Translations under genes and position numbers: made by a program | The notes under the pieces: model-generated | What the model saw: the letters and a program-made list of their open reading frames with translations, nothing else | Database searches by the model: none | Told to the model about the DNA's origin: nothing | From: Sinonovacula constricta | Lineage: Eukaryota; Mollusca; Bivalvia; Cardiida; Solecurtidae | Length of the DNA: 64,000 bases | NCBI GenBank assembly: GCA_007844125.1 | Contig: CM017558.1 | Location: 29,025,264-29,089,263 of the forward strand | Reading direction: 5' to 3' | In this document: positions 24,447 through 34,025 of the stretch, piece after piece | Position numbering within the stretch: position 1 is the first letter of the stretch | Layout: each line of letters opens with the position of its first letter

Positions 24447-26515
24447 TTTATAAGTTTAAATGTGAAGCTTGTATACATACTGGGAATGAGTTTTAGCCAT
24501 GTTGGAACTTACATTAATTTTTTTGACATACAGTTTCAAGTCATTTAAGCATGCAAGTTTAGTTTAATTAGTGTTGCAGCTTCTTCCGTTTTGAGTCTGC
24601 AATTCCAACCTAGGTGGCCATGCAGTTTGAGGCATTTAGAGGATACTTTTTTTGGACTTGACATTAAGTATTAACCTAGTTGGGAAGTTCGTTTCAGCGT
24701 TGCTGGGCACATAGTCTAAGCCTAGTTGTGTATGTGCTTATGTATGTGTATCTAGGGTCCATAATTAGCTTCTCCTGTCACAACCTTTTAGCATGAATTA
24801 GCACGAAAGTGACGGAAACTATGACAATAACTACCATTTAAAACTGACTTAACGTTGTATTGCTTAAAGCATTCAAAATCCTAAACTTTCTGTCTATCTC
24901 TGTCCCTCTTTGTGTCTCTCTATGCCTCCCTTTGTCTCTCTCTGTCTCTCTATCTCTGCTGGAAGTGAATGTGCTAACACTGAAACATTGACTTGTAATT
25001 AGTTAGTATTCTCAAAAAGATAAAAAATTTCCACAAAATGCATTGATATAAACTCAAAGTACAATGAAAATAAATTACAACAATTCAGTTCGATGTATCT
25101 TCATAACAGCAGAACTGGCTGGGAGAACAATTATTTCGCACAGCAATTCCTGTATAAGCACTTTCTTTAATCATCGTAATGCCTGTCCCTATTAGCTGAT
25201 CACAATTCTCACAAAACCAAATCAGCCAATCAGAGATTTTCTATTAATATTTTCTCAACAACTGAACCTGTTTTTTGCGAATTACTAAATATACCCTTGC
25301 ATGTCTACCAGCTTAAACCGTTTGTTAGCCACTATTAGACAAAAATGAAATCACATGTAACGATTCGCTTATATTCTCAGCTATGTACATTGTGTCGTTT
25401 TCCAGCTGTCCAATGCCCTTTTCACACCTACGGACGTGACTGCACTCCATGTGGTCCCTGTAAGAACGAGTTATGTGACCCAGTCTCCGGAGAGTGTCCT
25501 TTCGGTTGCTATGACGGATATGTTGGCAAAAAATGTGAGACGATAATCACAAACACTGAAGTCAGTGTCGGAGGATTGACCGGAACTGGTATTGGTGTGG
25601 GTGTTGGTGTGGGTGTTGCCAGCACGTTACTTGTTGTTGGAATGATAGTTGCTGTATTTTGGGCAAAGAAACGGAGGTAATGTAAAAGGTTTGACAACAA
25701 ATACTTATTGTTCTATTTACAGACGTAGAATATGATCAACTGTTATTAAGAAATCATGTGTGAATATTAAACTGTGTTTAAAATAAGATGGTCTTTCTTA
25801 CACCTGTCTGCCGATGTATATGTTAATTCATAATCAACACGAGTTTTCTCAAACATCCTTATAAAGACTTTAATCATATCAAACTAAATACGTCTTGATG
25901 TTTATCTTTCAGAAACAATATTTACGAAGAACCTATCGTGAGATTGACAAGAGAACAAGCTGGGGAGTCTGCTTATGCTTCATTACAGGGTCAGAGAAAC
26001 CAAAGCGGTAAAATTGTGTTGTGTAAATCTAAACTAACATAAATATGTATGTTTACACACTTTTTATATAGCATTTAATATCTGCAACTTATTTCAAATG
26101 CATAAACCTGATATTTTTTGCATTATTAGCATTAAGCAGATTTAATTGTTAATAGGTAAATTGGCATGCCTAAGTTAGCCCAAAAATAAACCAAATTGCC
26201 ATTGGCAAATACAGTTATTTGTTGGCTTTAATTAAATAACTTAATCACATATAAGTGCCATATCTGAGTAAACGGTAATTGGTATTATGGTTTTCATAGT
26301 TGTATTTGTTTTTCAGCTACACAATTAGTTAGACCTTATTTTTGTATAAAAGTTTAGATCAGTTGTTTGATTGAGAAGGAAATATGTATATATAACACAT
26401 TTTTCATTTGGGTATAAATAACACACACATAATTTTCGCATTGTGCTGTTTATGTTTATTTGCAGTGGATATTAGTGGGAAAATACAAGAGTACGAAAAT
26501 ACAATGGACATGTAG
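15959..26515 (+). CDS. Receptor gene A: head-truncated lectin-like/EGF/transmembrane receptor
   Basis: Join of 15959-16135, 16407-16550, 17160-17306, 18164-18310, 19192-19338, 20223-20369, 25406-25676, 25913-26007 and 26466-26515; phases agree throughout. It encodes the second half of a galactose-binding-like domain, five eight-cysteine EGF units of the MEGF10/Draper/SREC type, a juxtamembrane EGF, a Gly/Val-rich transmembrane helix and a tail with three tyrosine motifs (YEEP, SAYASL, YENT). Unlike gene B, no signal peptide, first EGF or first lectin-like exons lie upstream on this strand, so the product as seen cannot be secreted normally. An in-frame ATG at 15946 lies in the intron and gives no leader. 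AATAAA occurs at 26947. It could be a pseudogene, or spliced to exons outside the window. Family placement rests on the cysteine pattern and domain order. Confidence 0.75.
16407..16550 (+). CDS. Gene A: EGF-like exon 1
   Basis: 144 nt, phase 1-1. Reads CLPGWCGWDCSDVCMCN then VCSFGCQDGWSGTYGKC. Acceptor TTTACAG, donor GTACAC. It is nearly identical to 54995-55138. Confidence 0.88.
17160..17306 (+). CDS. Gene A: EGF-like exon 2
   Basis: 147 nt, phase 1-1, eight cysteines: CNEGWFGHNC, CGNCQGGGVNC, VCSKGCLPGYNNSDVTC. Acceptor TTCTGCAG, donor GTAACT. The upstream side corresponds to gene B exon 56875-57021. Confidence 0.9.
17541..17687 (+). pseudogene. Gene A: EGF-like pseudo-exon (third unit)
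   Basis: The EGF frame is intact with all eight cysteines (CNDGWCGQNC to SSDVTC), but the sequence before the first cysteine is GGTATAA where the sister exons have TGCAGCT, so there is no acceptor AG. The nearest upstream AG (17525-17526) gives the wrong frame and a stop. The 3' side keeps only a weak donor (CAGC then GTGTGT). It probably no longer enters the mRNA. Confidence 0.78.
18164..18310 (+). CDS. Gene A: EGF-like exon 4
   Basis: 147 nt, phase 1-1. CKNGWFGQNC, CGNCQGGGVNC, VCSEGCLPGYNNSDVKC. Acceptor TTCTGCAG, donor GTACAT. The downstream side and following intron correspond to gene B after 57021. Confidence 0.9.
19192..19338 (+). CDS. Gene A: EGF-like exon 5 (absent from B)
   Basis: 147 nt, phase 1-1. 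CSPGWFGQNC, CGSCQGGGANC, VCTEGCKPGYNHSDLTC. Acceptor CATTGAAG has a weak pyrimidine tract. The donor is T then GTAGGT. Confidence 0.82.
19530..19735 (+). repeat. Dispersed repeat family R1
   Basis: GGTTTAAGCACCCCAGTCGG, then GCTGACTGACCGTTTCAAG, then GGGTTTGCTCTTTTCGTTAA. Related to 4406-4610, 14655-14805 and 32185-32345. It lies in an intron of gene A. Confidence 0.65.
19880..20200 (-). repeat. Full-length tRNA-derived SINE beside a receptor exon
   Basis: On the minus strand it starts GGACCTGGTAGCGCAATCGG with TAGAGCG following, and has a B-box-like GGTTTCGATCCCGGG. The body matches 8393-8764 and 12605-12776. The tRNA-like end lies only about 23 bases before the acceptor side of EGF exon 6 of gene A. 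Confidence 0.88.
20223..20369 (+). CDS. Gene A: EGF-like exon 6 (absent from B)
   Basis: 147 nt, phase 1-1. CSHGWFGQNC, CGNCHGGGVNC, VCTEGCLPGYNDSDVTC. Acceptor TATGTGCAG, donor GTATGT. The polypyrimidine tract is short because a SINE ends just upstream. Confidence 0.87.
20783..20875. repeat. (TA)n microsatellite
   Basis: About 46 uninterrupted AT dinucleotides in an intron of gene A, inside the block missing from unit B. Confidence 0.97.
20880..23192. other. Intron of gene A, first part
   Basis: No exon was recognised. From about 21566 the sequence aligns with unit B from about 58032. The stretch 19113-21565 has no counterpart in B. Confidence 0.5.
23193..23498 (+). other. Orphan 101-codon ORF inside a gene A intron
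   Basis: It begins MSYGYFEAKFVFNPNNFEKE and is polar, rich in Asn, Ser and Pro, with no signal peptide or membrane segment. No donor or acceptor fits it into gene A. The equivalent place in unit B (59673 onward) keeps the start, but TCA becomes TGA at 59758-59760 and later bases are deleted. It may be a fragment of an old transposon or retrogene. No family was recognised. Confidence 0.3.
23499..25405. other. Intron of gene A, second part, with purine and pyrimidine tracts
   Basis: Aligns with 59890-61866. It holds the (AG)n tract below and a CT-rich tract at 24888-24958. No exon was seen. Confidence 0.5.
24384..24445. repeat. (AG)n microsatellite
   Basis: Nearly pure GA run. The paralogue at 60839-60906 is longer and more interrupted. 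Confidence 0.96.
25406..25676 (+). CDS. Gene A: juxtamembrane EGF plus transmembrane exon
   Basis: 271 nt, phase 1 to phase 2. Acceptor TTTTCCAG. It encodes a cysteine-rich unit (CPFHTYGRDCTPCGPC to KKCE), a Thr/Ser/Val linker, then a Gly-Val repeat flowing into VASTLLVVGMIVAVFW and a basic stop-transfer AKKRR. The exon is 271 nt in both copies. Confidence 0.93.
25913..26007 (+). CDS. Gene A: cytoplasmic tail exon with YEEP and SAYASL motifs
   Basis: 95 nt, phase 2 to phase 1. NNIYEEPIVRLTREQ then AGESAYASLQGQRNQS. The S-x-Y-x-x-L sequence fits the ITIM consensus and Y-x-x-P fits Crk-type SH2 sites. Function is inferred. Confidence 0.9.
26466..26515 (+). CDS. Gene A: terminal coding exon with YENT motif
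   Basis: 50 nt ending in TAG: VDISGKIQEYENTMDM. Y-x-N is the Grb2 SH2-binding pattern. Acceptor TTTGCAG. Confidence 0.88.
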
Positions 26516-26946
26516 CTGCAACAGCGTTTACATATGGCTATCTCTGGGCGTTATGTTTGGCACATCTACACCTAGATGTTAAGGCAAAAATGACTATGAG
26601 TTCCGATTGAACTTTTGCAGTTTTGCTAACAACCCAGATGAGTGAAAATGAATTAACTTTGGGATTAAATCATTGATACAATGAAGTGTGATTGTTCTGC
26701 CAGGGAAATGTTTCACGGTATTGCCGAGTCATTCGGATTGAAAATATCTTAATCAACAGCAATTATATTTCTATGGATTGCTAGTAATTGTTTGTAGTAT
26801 GTCATAGGTACGGTTGTATCATTATCAAACGGTTTAGGGTTAATTAATGTACCGTACACTTCCTGTTTAATTAATGTTATTTACTTATATCTGTAACACG
26901 TTGCTCTAGATTTCTAATATCCTTCCATTGTCTGTGTTTAAATGTG

Positions 26947-26952
26947 AATAAA
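26947..26952 (+). promoter_or_regulatory. Poly(A) signal of gene A
   Basis: Canonical AATAAA about 430 bases after the stop codon. The same position in unit B reads AATGAA. Confidence 0.6.
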
Positions 26953-28670
26953 AGATAATACATTTTGTTTTAATGTCAAAGAAGTGCAAAGTTTTTCCAC
27001 TGAAAACTGTTATACTTATATTTAAATATAATTATGTTCCATCTAACTTATGGCAAATGACATTCACTCATGACGTAATTGCACCTTTTTCCATGGATTC
27101 GTAACAAGGTCAGGGCGATGACTTTTATCTGAAGAGGTATTTCAGCTTATTGAGATGCGCCGGATGCTCCAGACAGAAAATTGTTTGAGCTCGTAATTTT
27201 TGTTACAATGCGTCGTCACAACTATGGTAAAACTGGCGATGTCCAGGTAAATATTAGTAGAGAAATAATGAATCACATGTGCATAGCAGGTTAGTCGGAA
27301 AAGCCCACCGAATGAAAGTTCTCGCCCACGCAGTAAGGGGCCGATAAATAAAGTTAGCGATTCTAACCGATAGGCCAAGGGTGCCATGTTTAAGTATAAA
27401 TCATCTGAAAACAAGAGATGGTGTCATTAAGTTATTCAAATACATGTAACTAACGATTATAGAAACGAAGAACGTAAATCAGAACAGCATGTCAGTTGAA
27501 GATTGCTTCGTGTTGCACCTTAAAAGTTGTTTGTCTTCATGTGGTCAATGGGTTATTATTAACTATCAATTGTAAAGTGTCCTCTTAAAATACTTGACGT
27601 AGTACTGTTTTTAATAGTGGTCAAAATACTTGCTATTTGTATCGTATCATAAAGCTTGTATTTTACTATCTGGTGCTTTCTTAACGGCTCGTGAGGCGCT
27701 GAAATGCTCGATATATTTCTGAAAATAATAATGATAACAATTACAACACACATATTATGTATGCAATCGTGCAAGCTGTAGAGGTCGTAAATTGTCAGTA
27801 GGGAAATTAGCAAATGTTGTTTGTATAAGATAATAAAACGATAAAAAGTATTAAAGGCGACACAGCCTTAAAATGCCATCCCATTTACTGACTTAGATAA
27901 AAACAAATATATTACCTTTCACCCAAAGGAAAGTGGAAAGTCTTGTGTATTTAACAGACACTAACTGTGTTAAGTTTTTATTATTTAAAGTATATGATGT
28001 AGAATTCATAAGCCCTTTCAGATATTCGTATTCATTTCTAAATCATTGTAACTTGTTCACTATGGGTTCACAAAAATTATCCGTATGCATGTGATACGTT
28101 GTCATATAATGCATCCTTTCAGAATTGTAACATATGGGCGAACATTCAGAATTGGAAATCTAATTGTTAGCTTTCTACCTCAACGTTACACTAATCTGGT
28201 GTGTTGTCTGTTTAATCTACTAACCGGTGTGTTACTTCTCATAACAACAACGACATTTACCTTTGTTATATAAGGTGCTTCAAGATAAAGCAACTATGGC
28301 TATCTGTGATACCATTATCAGCGATGTTCCGTACAACAGGAAATTAGTGGTGATTACGTCTTCTTAAACAATCTGGCTTCACACACGCCTTTGCTCTGTA
28401 TATTTGTTTACTGTAAGGAAAATGTGTACACGTTACTATGGCACACGGGCATCTCTTAAGCTACTCAAATGCCTCACTCTTTTTCGATACCCAGACCATT
28501 CCAGCTTATACAAATTTTACACAAAATTAACCATTGGCTAGATCATTTTGTTATATTTTGCGTTTTAAAGATTTTGCCACCACTCTCGAAGGTGAAACTA
28601 ATCTGGTGGTTATACGATGGCCTATATTGAATATCTCGATGTTTTAAAATAATCTGAATTAGAATCTTTC

Positions 28671-28967
28671 CTATTTCGTGTTTCTATCCTTGGTAATCCC
28701 ATCATTGTGTGACAGCAGCATTATACAGTACAAAGCATCAGTTGCTTTATCCATGATAGATGTGTTGTAAGATTTCCCATCACGGATTTCGTTAAAGACA
28801 TGGCAACGACCAACTATGATCATTACAGCGACGCCCATCTACTTCGCTAGAGGAACATCGCGGAGGATCTCTAAGTAGAACCACGAGAAACGCCGGTCAC
28901 CTAGAAAATCTTTCCACATAAAGTTCTCTGCCCAAACAGGACAGGAACTCACGTAGGAAGAGTCCAT
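28671..28967 (-). pseudogene. Decayed unidentified coding sequence
   Basis: Reading the minus strand from ATG at 28967, a protein-like frame runs 99 codons with one internal TAG (28847-28849) before ending at TAG 28671-28673. Pieces are MDSSYVSSCPVWAENFMW, GDRRFSWFYLEILRDV, then GVAVMIIVGRCHVFNEIRDG and MDKATDALYCIMLL. The composition (amphipathic, Trp- and Asp-rich) looks more like real protein than chance. No family was recognised. It may be a retrogene or transposon fragment. Confidence 0.4.
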
Positions 28968-31900
28968 TTTTTTGATAACATTCAGGACCATTAGATCTAG
29001 TCAGCAAGCATAGCATAATGCAGTTGCCTAATGCAATCAAATTAATGTGTACATGGACCACCCACTAGCCCTTTGTTCACGTTTTTAACTATTGAAGCAT
29101 AGACACGATATTGAATTGTTTACACCAGAGTCCTTAAGCTGATTAATTTTGTAACAACCTTTACCGCACATTGAAATGGAGGCGTTTGGTACTTATCGCA
29201 CATACCGAACAATTAACTGAAATACACGATGCCAACTGGCGTAACAGTTAAATTTCCTGATCGGTCAACAGCTCGATGCATCACTGCGTATGCTCCGAAA
29301 TTGTGCGATTTAATTAAACTGTTGGAAATAACTAACTAGTACTTGTATGAGGCATTCAATAATAACGTATGTTACAAACGAAAGTAAAAACAGATGTTTG
29401 TCATATTGCATATCTTGTTTCTGATTCATTTACCTACAAACAGTTTTCGGCCAAGCCGACTGAAAACACTGAACCTAAAACCAGAATTAACGTCTGAAAC
29501 TTATGATTCCTGTTCTTCCTATTTCTGACAAATTTCCCTTTATAACCCTGTGACATTTGTATTACTTTTTTATTTTGTTCAGGCGACGCACGCGTATTTA
29601 TTATTGTGTTTTGTCTTTTCTTTTATGGAAACCTATGTCAAAAGAAAACCTAAATTTCCATTTGCGTACTCTTTCAGCTGATTAAACAATTCTCAGCGCT
29701 TGTCCATTCCAAGCGTACTGAAATACATAAATAGGGAAGACTGAAACTAGATCAGAGGTAGATTCTCGTTTAAGTCTTCAAAGAAGCCAAGTGGGTTTCT
29801 TCTGACGGACTTATAACTTTCAATGGTAAATATTTCGCCACTGAAACTTTAAAGACCGAGTAGTAGCATAAACCTAGAATACTGTTTATTTGTAAATAAC
29901 AGTTGACTGCAATTTCTTCTGATGAAGCATACATTATTTAACACATAGTCAAATTAACGCGTGTTCATTGATGCATGAATGTCCATTCTGTTGATGATGA
30001 TTTACATAAACAGACTGTTAGAAGTAGTGCAACAATTCAACTAAGAATATCGGTACTAAATATTGAAAACTTTCGATGGACGAACCTCGACTTTAGTGGT
30101 TTAGTTAAATGCATACTTCTTAAACTATTTCTATGCTATCACATCCTTTCGCGCAGTCAGTGTAAATTATTTAGAGCGACTTAACCTCCTTCATTAATAT
30201 TATTTTCTCAGCTACATATTTTGACGAAGGAAGTAACTGGGTACACTTTGACCATTTCTATAACCATGACCATGTTTAATCAAATAAATATACACTAAGA
30301 GTTACATTTACAAATAATTTCACTTGTAAGAACACATTTCCTCATATCTCTTTTTTATAACCAGCTGATTTAGAATATAATGTGTCATTGGTTAAGACAT
30401 CCTTGTTGGTTGAACATGTGCCTTTATACTGTTTTAGCTTCGGATTGAAGTTACACTTTTGCTCCCTATGTTTCTTTGGCACACATTAAAAATTAACCTT
30501 AATTAAGGTATAGGTCACTAATAAAATGACGTTGACGCTTATATACAGGATTTATATTTTAAATCGTTGTGTTTAACGATACTGAACAGGGTGAAAATTA
30601 AGTGCGAATCTTAACTGGCAGAATATTTACAGCGATAGTGAATGCCCACGCTTCAATTTTCGGATTCATTTAAATTTCAAAGTTCATTTATCAATTGGGG
30701 ATAGTAAGACTCAAGTAAATTTCTTATTCATTTAATTGAAGTGTTTGGGGCAATCGATTTTTTTAATGTCTAATACTTTTTGCAATATAAATATATTGTA
30801 ACTCTGTTTTACAGTGCCACTTAGTGCACCTGTTTATAACCAATCAGCTTCTAATTGTGTGGATTGAAGTCCCGGTTTATCCGATAACTGTTTTGCGTAA
30901 GGTCGTCCAGACGATGTACGTTTTATCTGTAGTCTTGCACAACTAAATGTATAATCTACTCTTGGTAGATTAAACTTACGTTCATCTAAGATGAACTTTC
31001 AATGAATGGCTGTAACTTTTTTGCTTTTTTTGCTGAGGTAACCCCTAAAACAACGAATGTATTTAACAGGTGAGCACGGACAGTGATGGATGCGAAAATA
31101 TACGAACATATACGAACATATAAGGACAGATTATATCTTTCATTCTCACGCTACGTTATCGTTTGAGTTGGTGTCGCTGCAGGAGGAATATAAATTATAG
31201 TTTAATTTCCCTACTTTATATTTCTACTGGTAGTTAAGTGCCACGCCCAAACTATCACTGTTAAGCTCACAAGGCAGCTAGAACAAGAAACTACAATAAT
31301 TTTATGAAAGAAGGCTGTCTTTAAACTCTTGTATCTATGCAGTTTTGCTTAAATTTATCCATGCTATTTGTTTTTACTTTCTCGTCCTTGAAAAGTATCG
31401 CTCAAGGCTAATTTCAAAACAAGGTGTTTCATATCGATGTTTGAAAGTTTACAATCAATCATTAATTTCCTTAAAGTTTTATATTCACTGTTCCTTATTA
31501 TTTACATAAGCCCACTTCTAAATGATGTTGACATAAAAGTGGTGCACATGTCCTGAGTGTTTATGTCATCGATGCATTCCTTTACAAGTTTTCAAATAAA
31601 GTAATGTATGCTCAAGCGTATGTCATAACGTTGTTAAATTCATGGAAGTAAATTATGCAACAGTTAATTGTTACCAAATGCAAACAGCACGTACTCTGAA
31701 CGTTCTCGGTTAAACACTGTAGACGCGCTCAACAAAATCAAATTACAATGCAGACATTAGCAAAAGTATAGTAAAAGGTTTTCATATACATCAAAGGAAA
31801 TTACATTTTGAAAATAATGTTTCTTTAGAAGTCGAAATTTAACTTCTATGTACTATTTAAAGATTGTGAGAACAGTATTGCCTCTTTAAGTGTTCTAATA

Positions 31901-32184
31901 AAAAATGGCCACATTTGTTATATTTTCCAACCAGGCCAAATCCTTTCCAATGATATGAATAAATTGAGAGGGTGTGTTCTTGAATAAGAAATGCGATGTG
32001 AGGTTACAGTGAAGCCAGGAACCTAGCAAGAACTTATTTCCGGCCCTTCCGAAAGCTCGGACCGTTTTTTGTCCGTGAGTGTTTTTGTCGTGACACATAA
32101 CCATTGAATATTTACGGTAATTATTTAATAACATATGCAGTGTAACGGTCATAAACATTTTCGATGTTTACATTTTGCAAACCT

Positions 32185-32345
32185 CTCAGGAAGTGCGAGA
32201 TTAGAGCTTTTCCAGTTTGCCAGTTTGCCGACTGATTGTTCCAAGCCGGTAACTGTCGGGTTCGCTCTTGCTTGTTTAATGACGAATTGAATATGCATGG
32301 GTAAACTTTTTCATGTGTCTTTTCACATTTTGGTATATGTTTATA
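32185..32345 (+). repeat. Dispersed repeat family R1
   Basis: GCCGACTGATTGTTCCAAGC then GGTAACTGTCGGGTTCGCTC and TGTGTCTTTTCACATTTTGG match the R1 copies at 4406 and 19530. Confidence 0.6.
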
Positions 32346-33970
32346 TAAAAGGTGAATAGAGTTGAGGATAAAGTTCTGTCCGTGATGTGCGGATAGTGCG
32401 AATGGTGGCAAAACGTGCAGTTAATGCACGATGCTCATACGCACGGAACGAAAAACGTAAACCTGACCCATAATCGTTCAAAAAAGTATTTCCTGTATCT
32501 GATTATTTAAGATTCAATTTATTAGATGATAGAAACATCCAAACGTCAACAACATAAACATGGAAACAATTTACTGTATAAAAAAGTGTATAAAATGACG
32601 ATCAAACTTAAATAAAGAAATTTTAGTAACATTATTCAACTTTTGTATTATTGATAAACGAAGCGTTCTTCTTTTAAAAATATTATGTTTTATAGTTTCT
32701 TTTTTTAGAATCATGTCACATTTGTTAACATTGCATTTATTTACTTTTATATTGCAGGAATGATTTATGTAAAAGCTACGACTTTGTCTTTCAATTTATT
32801 TGCATCTAAATTTTTAATTCCCGTCATTCCACAATGATAACCACAAGGATCATTTCTCGTAGAAATATATGATGTTTGGAAAATATGGTAATAAGCCGGT
32901 TTTATCCTTTAGATATCCCCAATAGTAAAGCTGCAGCCATCACAAAGATGCTTAGTCTTGATTTGGAAAGTCCAATGACTCACAAGCAAGAGCATTGTCA
33001 TTCAGTCTTAAACTGTCTGGAAAGGTATCAGCATCCTAGATGGGATTTTTGTTAATGAAAACAGTAGTTTATCGGCCGGAGAGCTTCTTAGCAATGAGAA
33101 GTTGAAAAATTGTGTCAGAACTTGCAAAAGCAAAATACAAAAACAAACTGGCCAGACTGGCAAACATGAATTTTATAACAACAGCATCGAAGTTTTAAGA
33201 AATAGGTGACTTTGTACTATAACTGGCGTGTAAGTGAGGATTGTTCTCTTTTTTTAATCACCAACAATAAAACACAAAGCTAGGACCTCAGGTCTTTACA
33301 TTTTTTCGAATCATTTTCCATGTTGAACTGTTGCCAACGTACGCCTTTTTGTGATTTTCATTATCTGCACTAAAATTCATTTTTTAAGATATAGATTATA
33401 GCTAAATCGGATACGTGCATTAAAGAAGATGTTCAGTGTTTCTCTACAATAAAATCAGTATTCGCTTCAAAATATTCATTTCTTCTTACGTCTCGATTAA
33501 TTGATAATATTATTTTCCACGCCGAAAATAGTCATTATAAGAGATGGGATGAGACTTGCCGGCATTTTTGCAGAAACTGTGCAGCGACATTTCTATCATT
33601 ATAGCACAGGGTCACTTATGAGGCGCCCAGGTTCTGAACCCGGCCGGTCCATTATACTGACACCGACGAGTCAGACGTAATGTTGTCCCTTTAGCCCGCT
33701 GCAATTTGTATAAAGTGTTTTATCCTCATACGTATCCCTTTAATTGGTATTAATATTTGTTCTTATGTTTTCTGTTGATTCTTCGTAAAATGCATTTATA
33801 ACCCCTGCACCAGCCAAACCATAGTATTTGTTTAAATGACGAGGATATAAATTTAAATATCCAGGTACTGTCATCGGATAACTTTGGAGTATTCATAAAG
33901 CGTGTGCACACTTGGGTATTTAGTCACTATATTAAAGTGTCTAGGTCATTGCGGAAATACATGCACCAGG

Positions 33971-34025
33971 ATGAAGCTAGTGACTTCTTTAAGTATTGTG
34001 TTGCTTGTAGAATATGCTATTTCGC
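33971..34025 (+). CDS. Gene B exon 1: signal peptide
   Basis: 55 nt: MKLVTSLSIVLLVEYAIS, then one base and donor GTAAGT. The hydrophobic leader fits a signal peptide. An earlier ATG at 33961 is out of frame and gives no leader. Confidence 0.85.

Larger units (their letters stand above)
13830..27501 (+). repeat. Segmental duplication unit A (paralogue of 52556-64000)
   Basis: Exons, introns and 3' flank align in direct orientation with 52556-64000. Matching begins near AATAAATAAAAAATTCCG/TTTCGAATAAG and is still running where the window ends (27501 pairs with 64000). Differences include a repeat inserted only in B (about 52660-53095), sequence present only in A (about 14660-14805), a hybrid EGF exon in B, and a 2.45-kb block (about 19113-21565) missing from B. 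Confidence 0.92.
27502..33344. other. Intergenic region between A and B
   Basis: Mostly AT-rich with chance ORFs. The first bases continue the sequence that follows unit A. Exceptions are the decayed ORF at 28671-28967 and the R1 repeat at 32185-32345. No conserved exon, RNA gene or long repeat was recognised. Confidence 0.45.
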
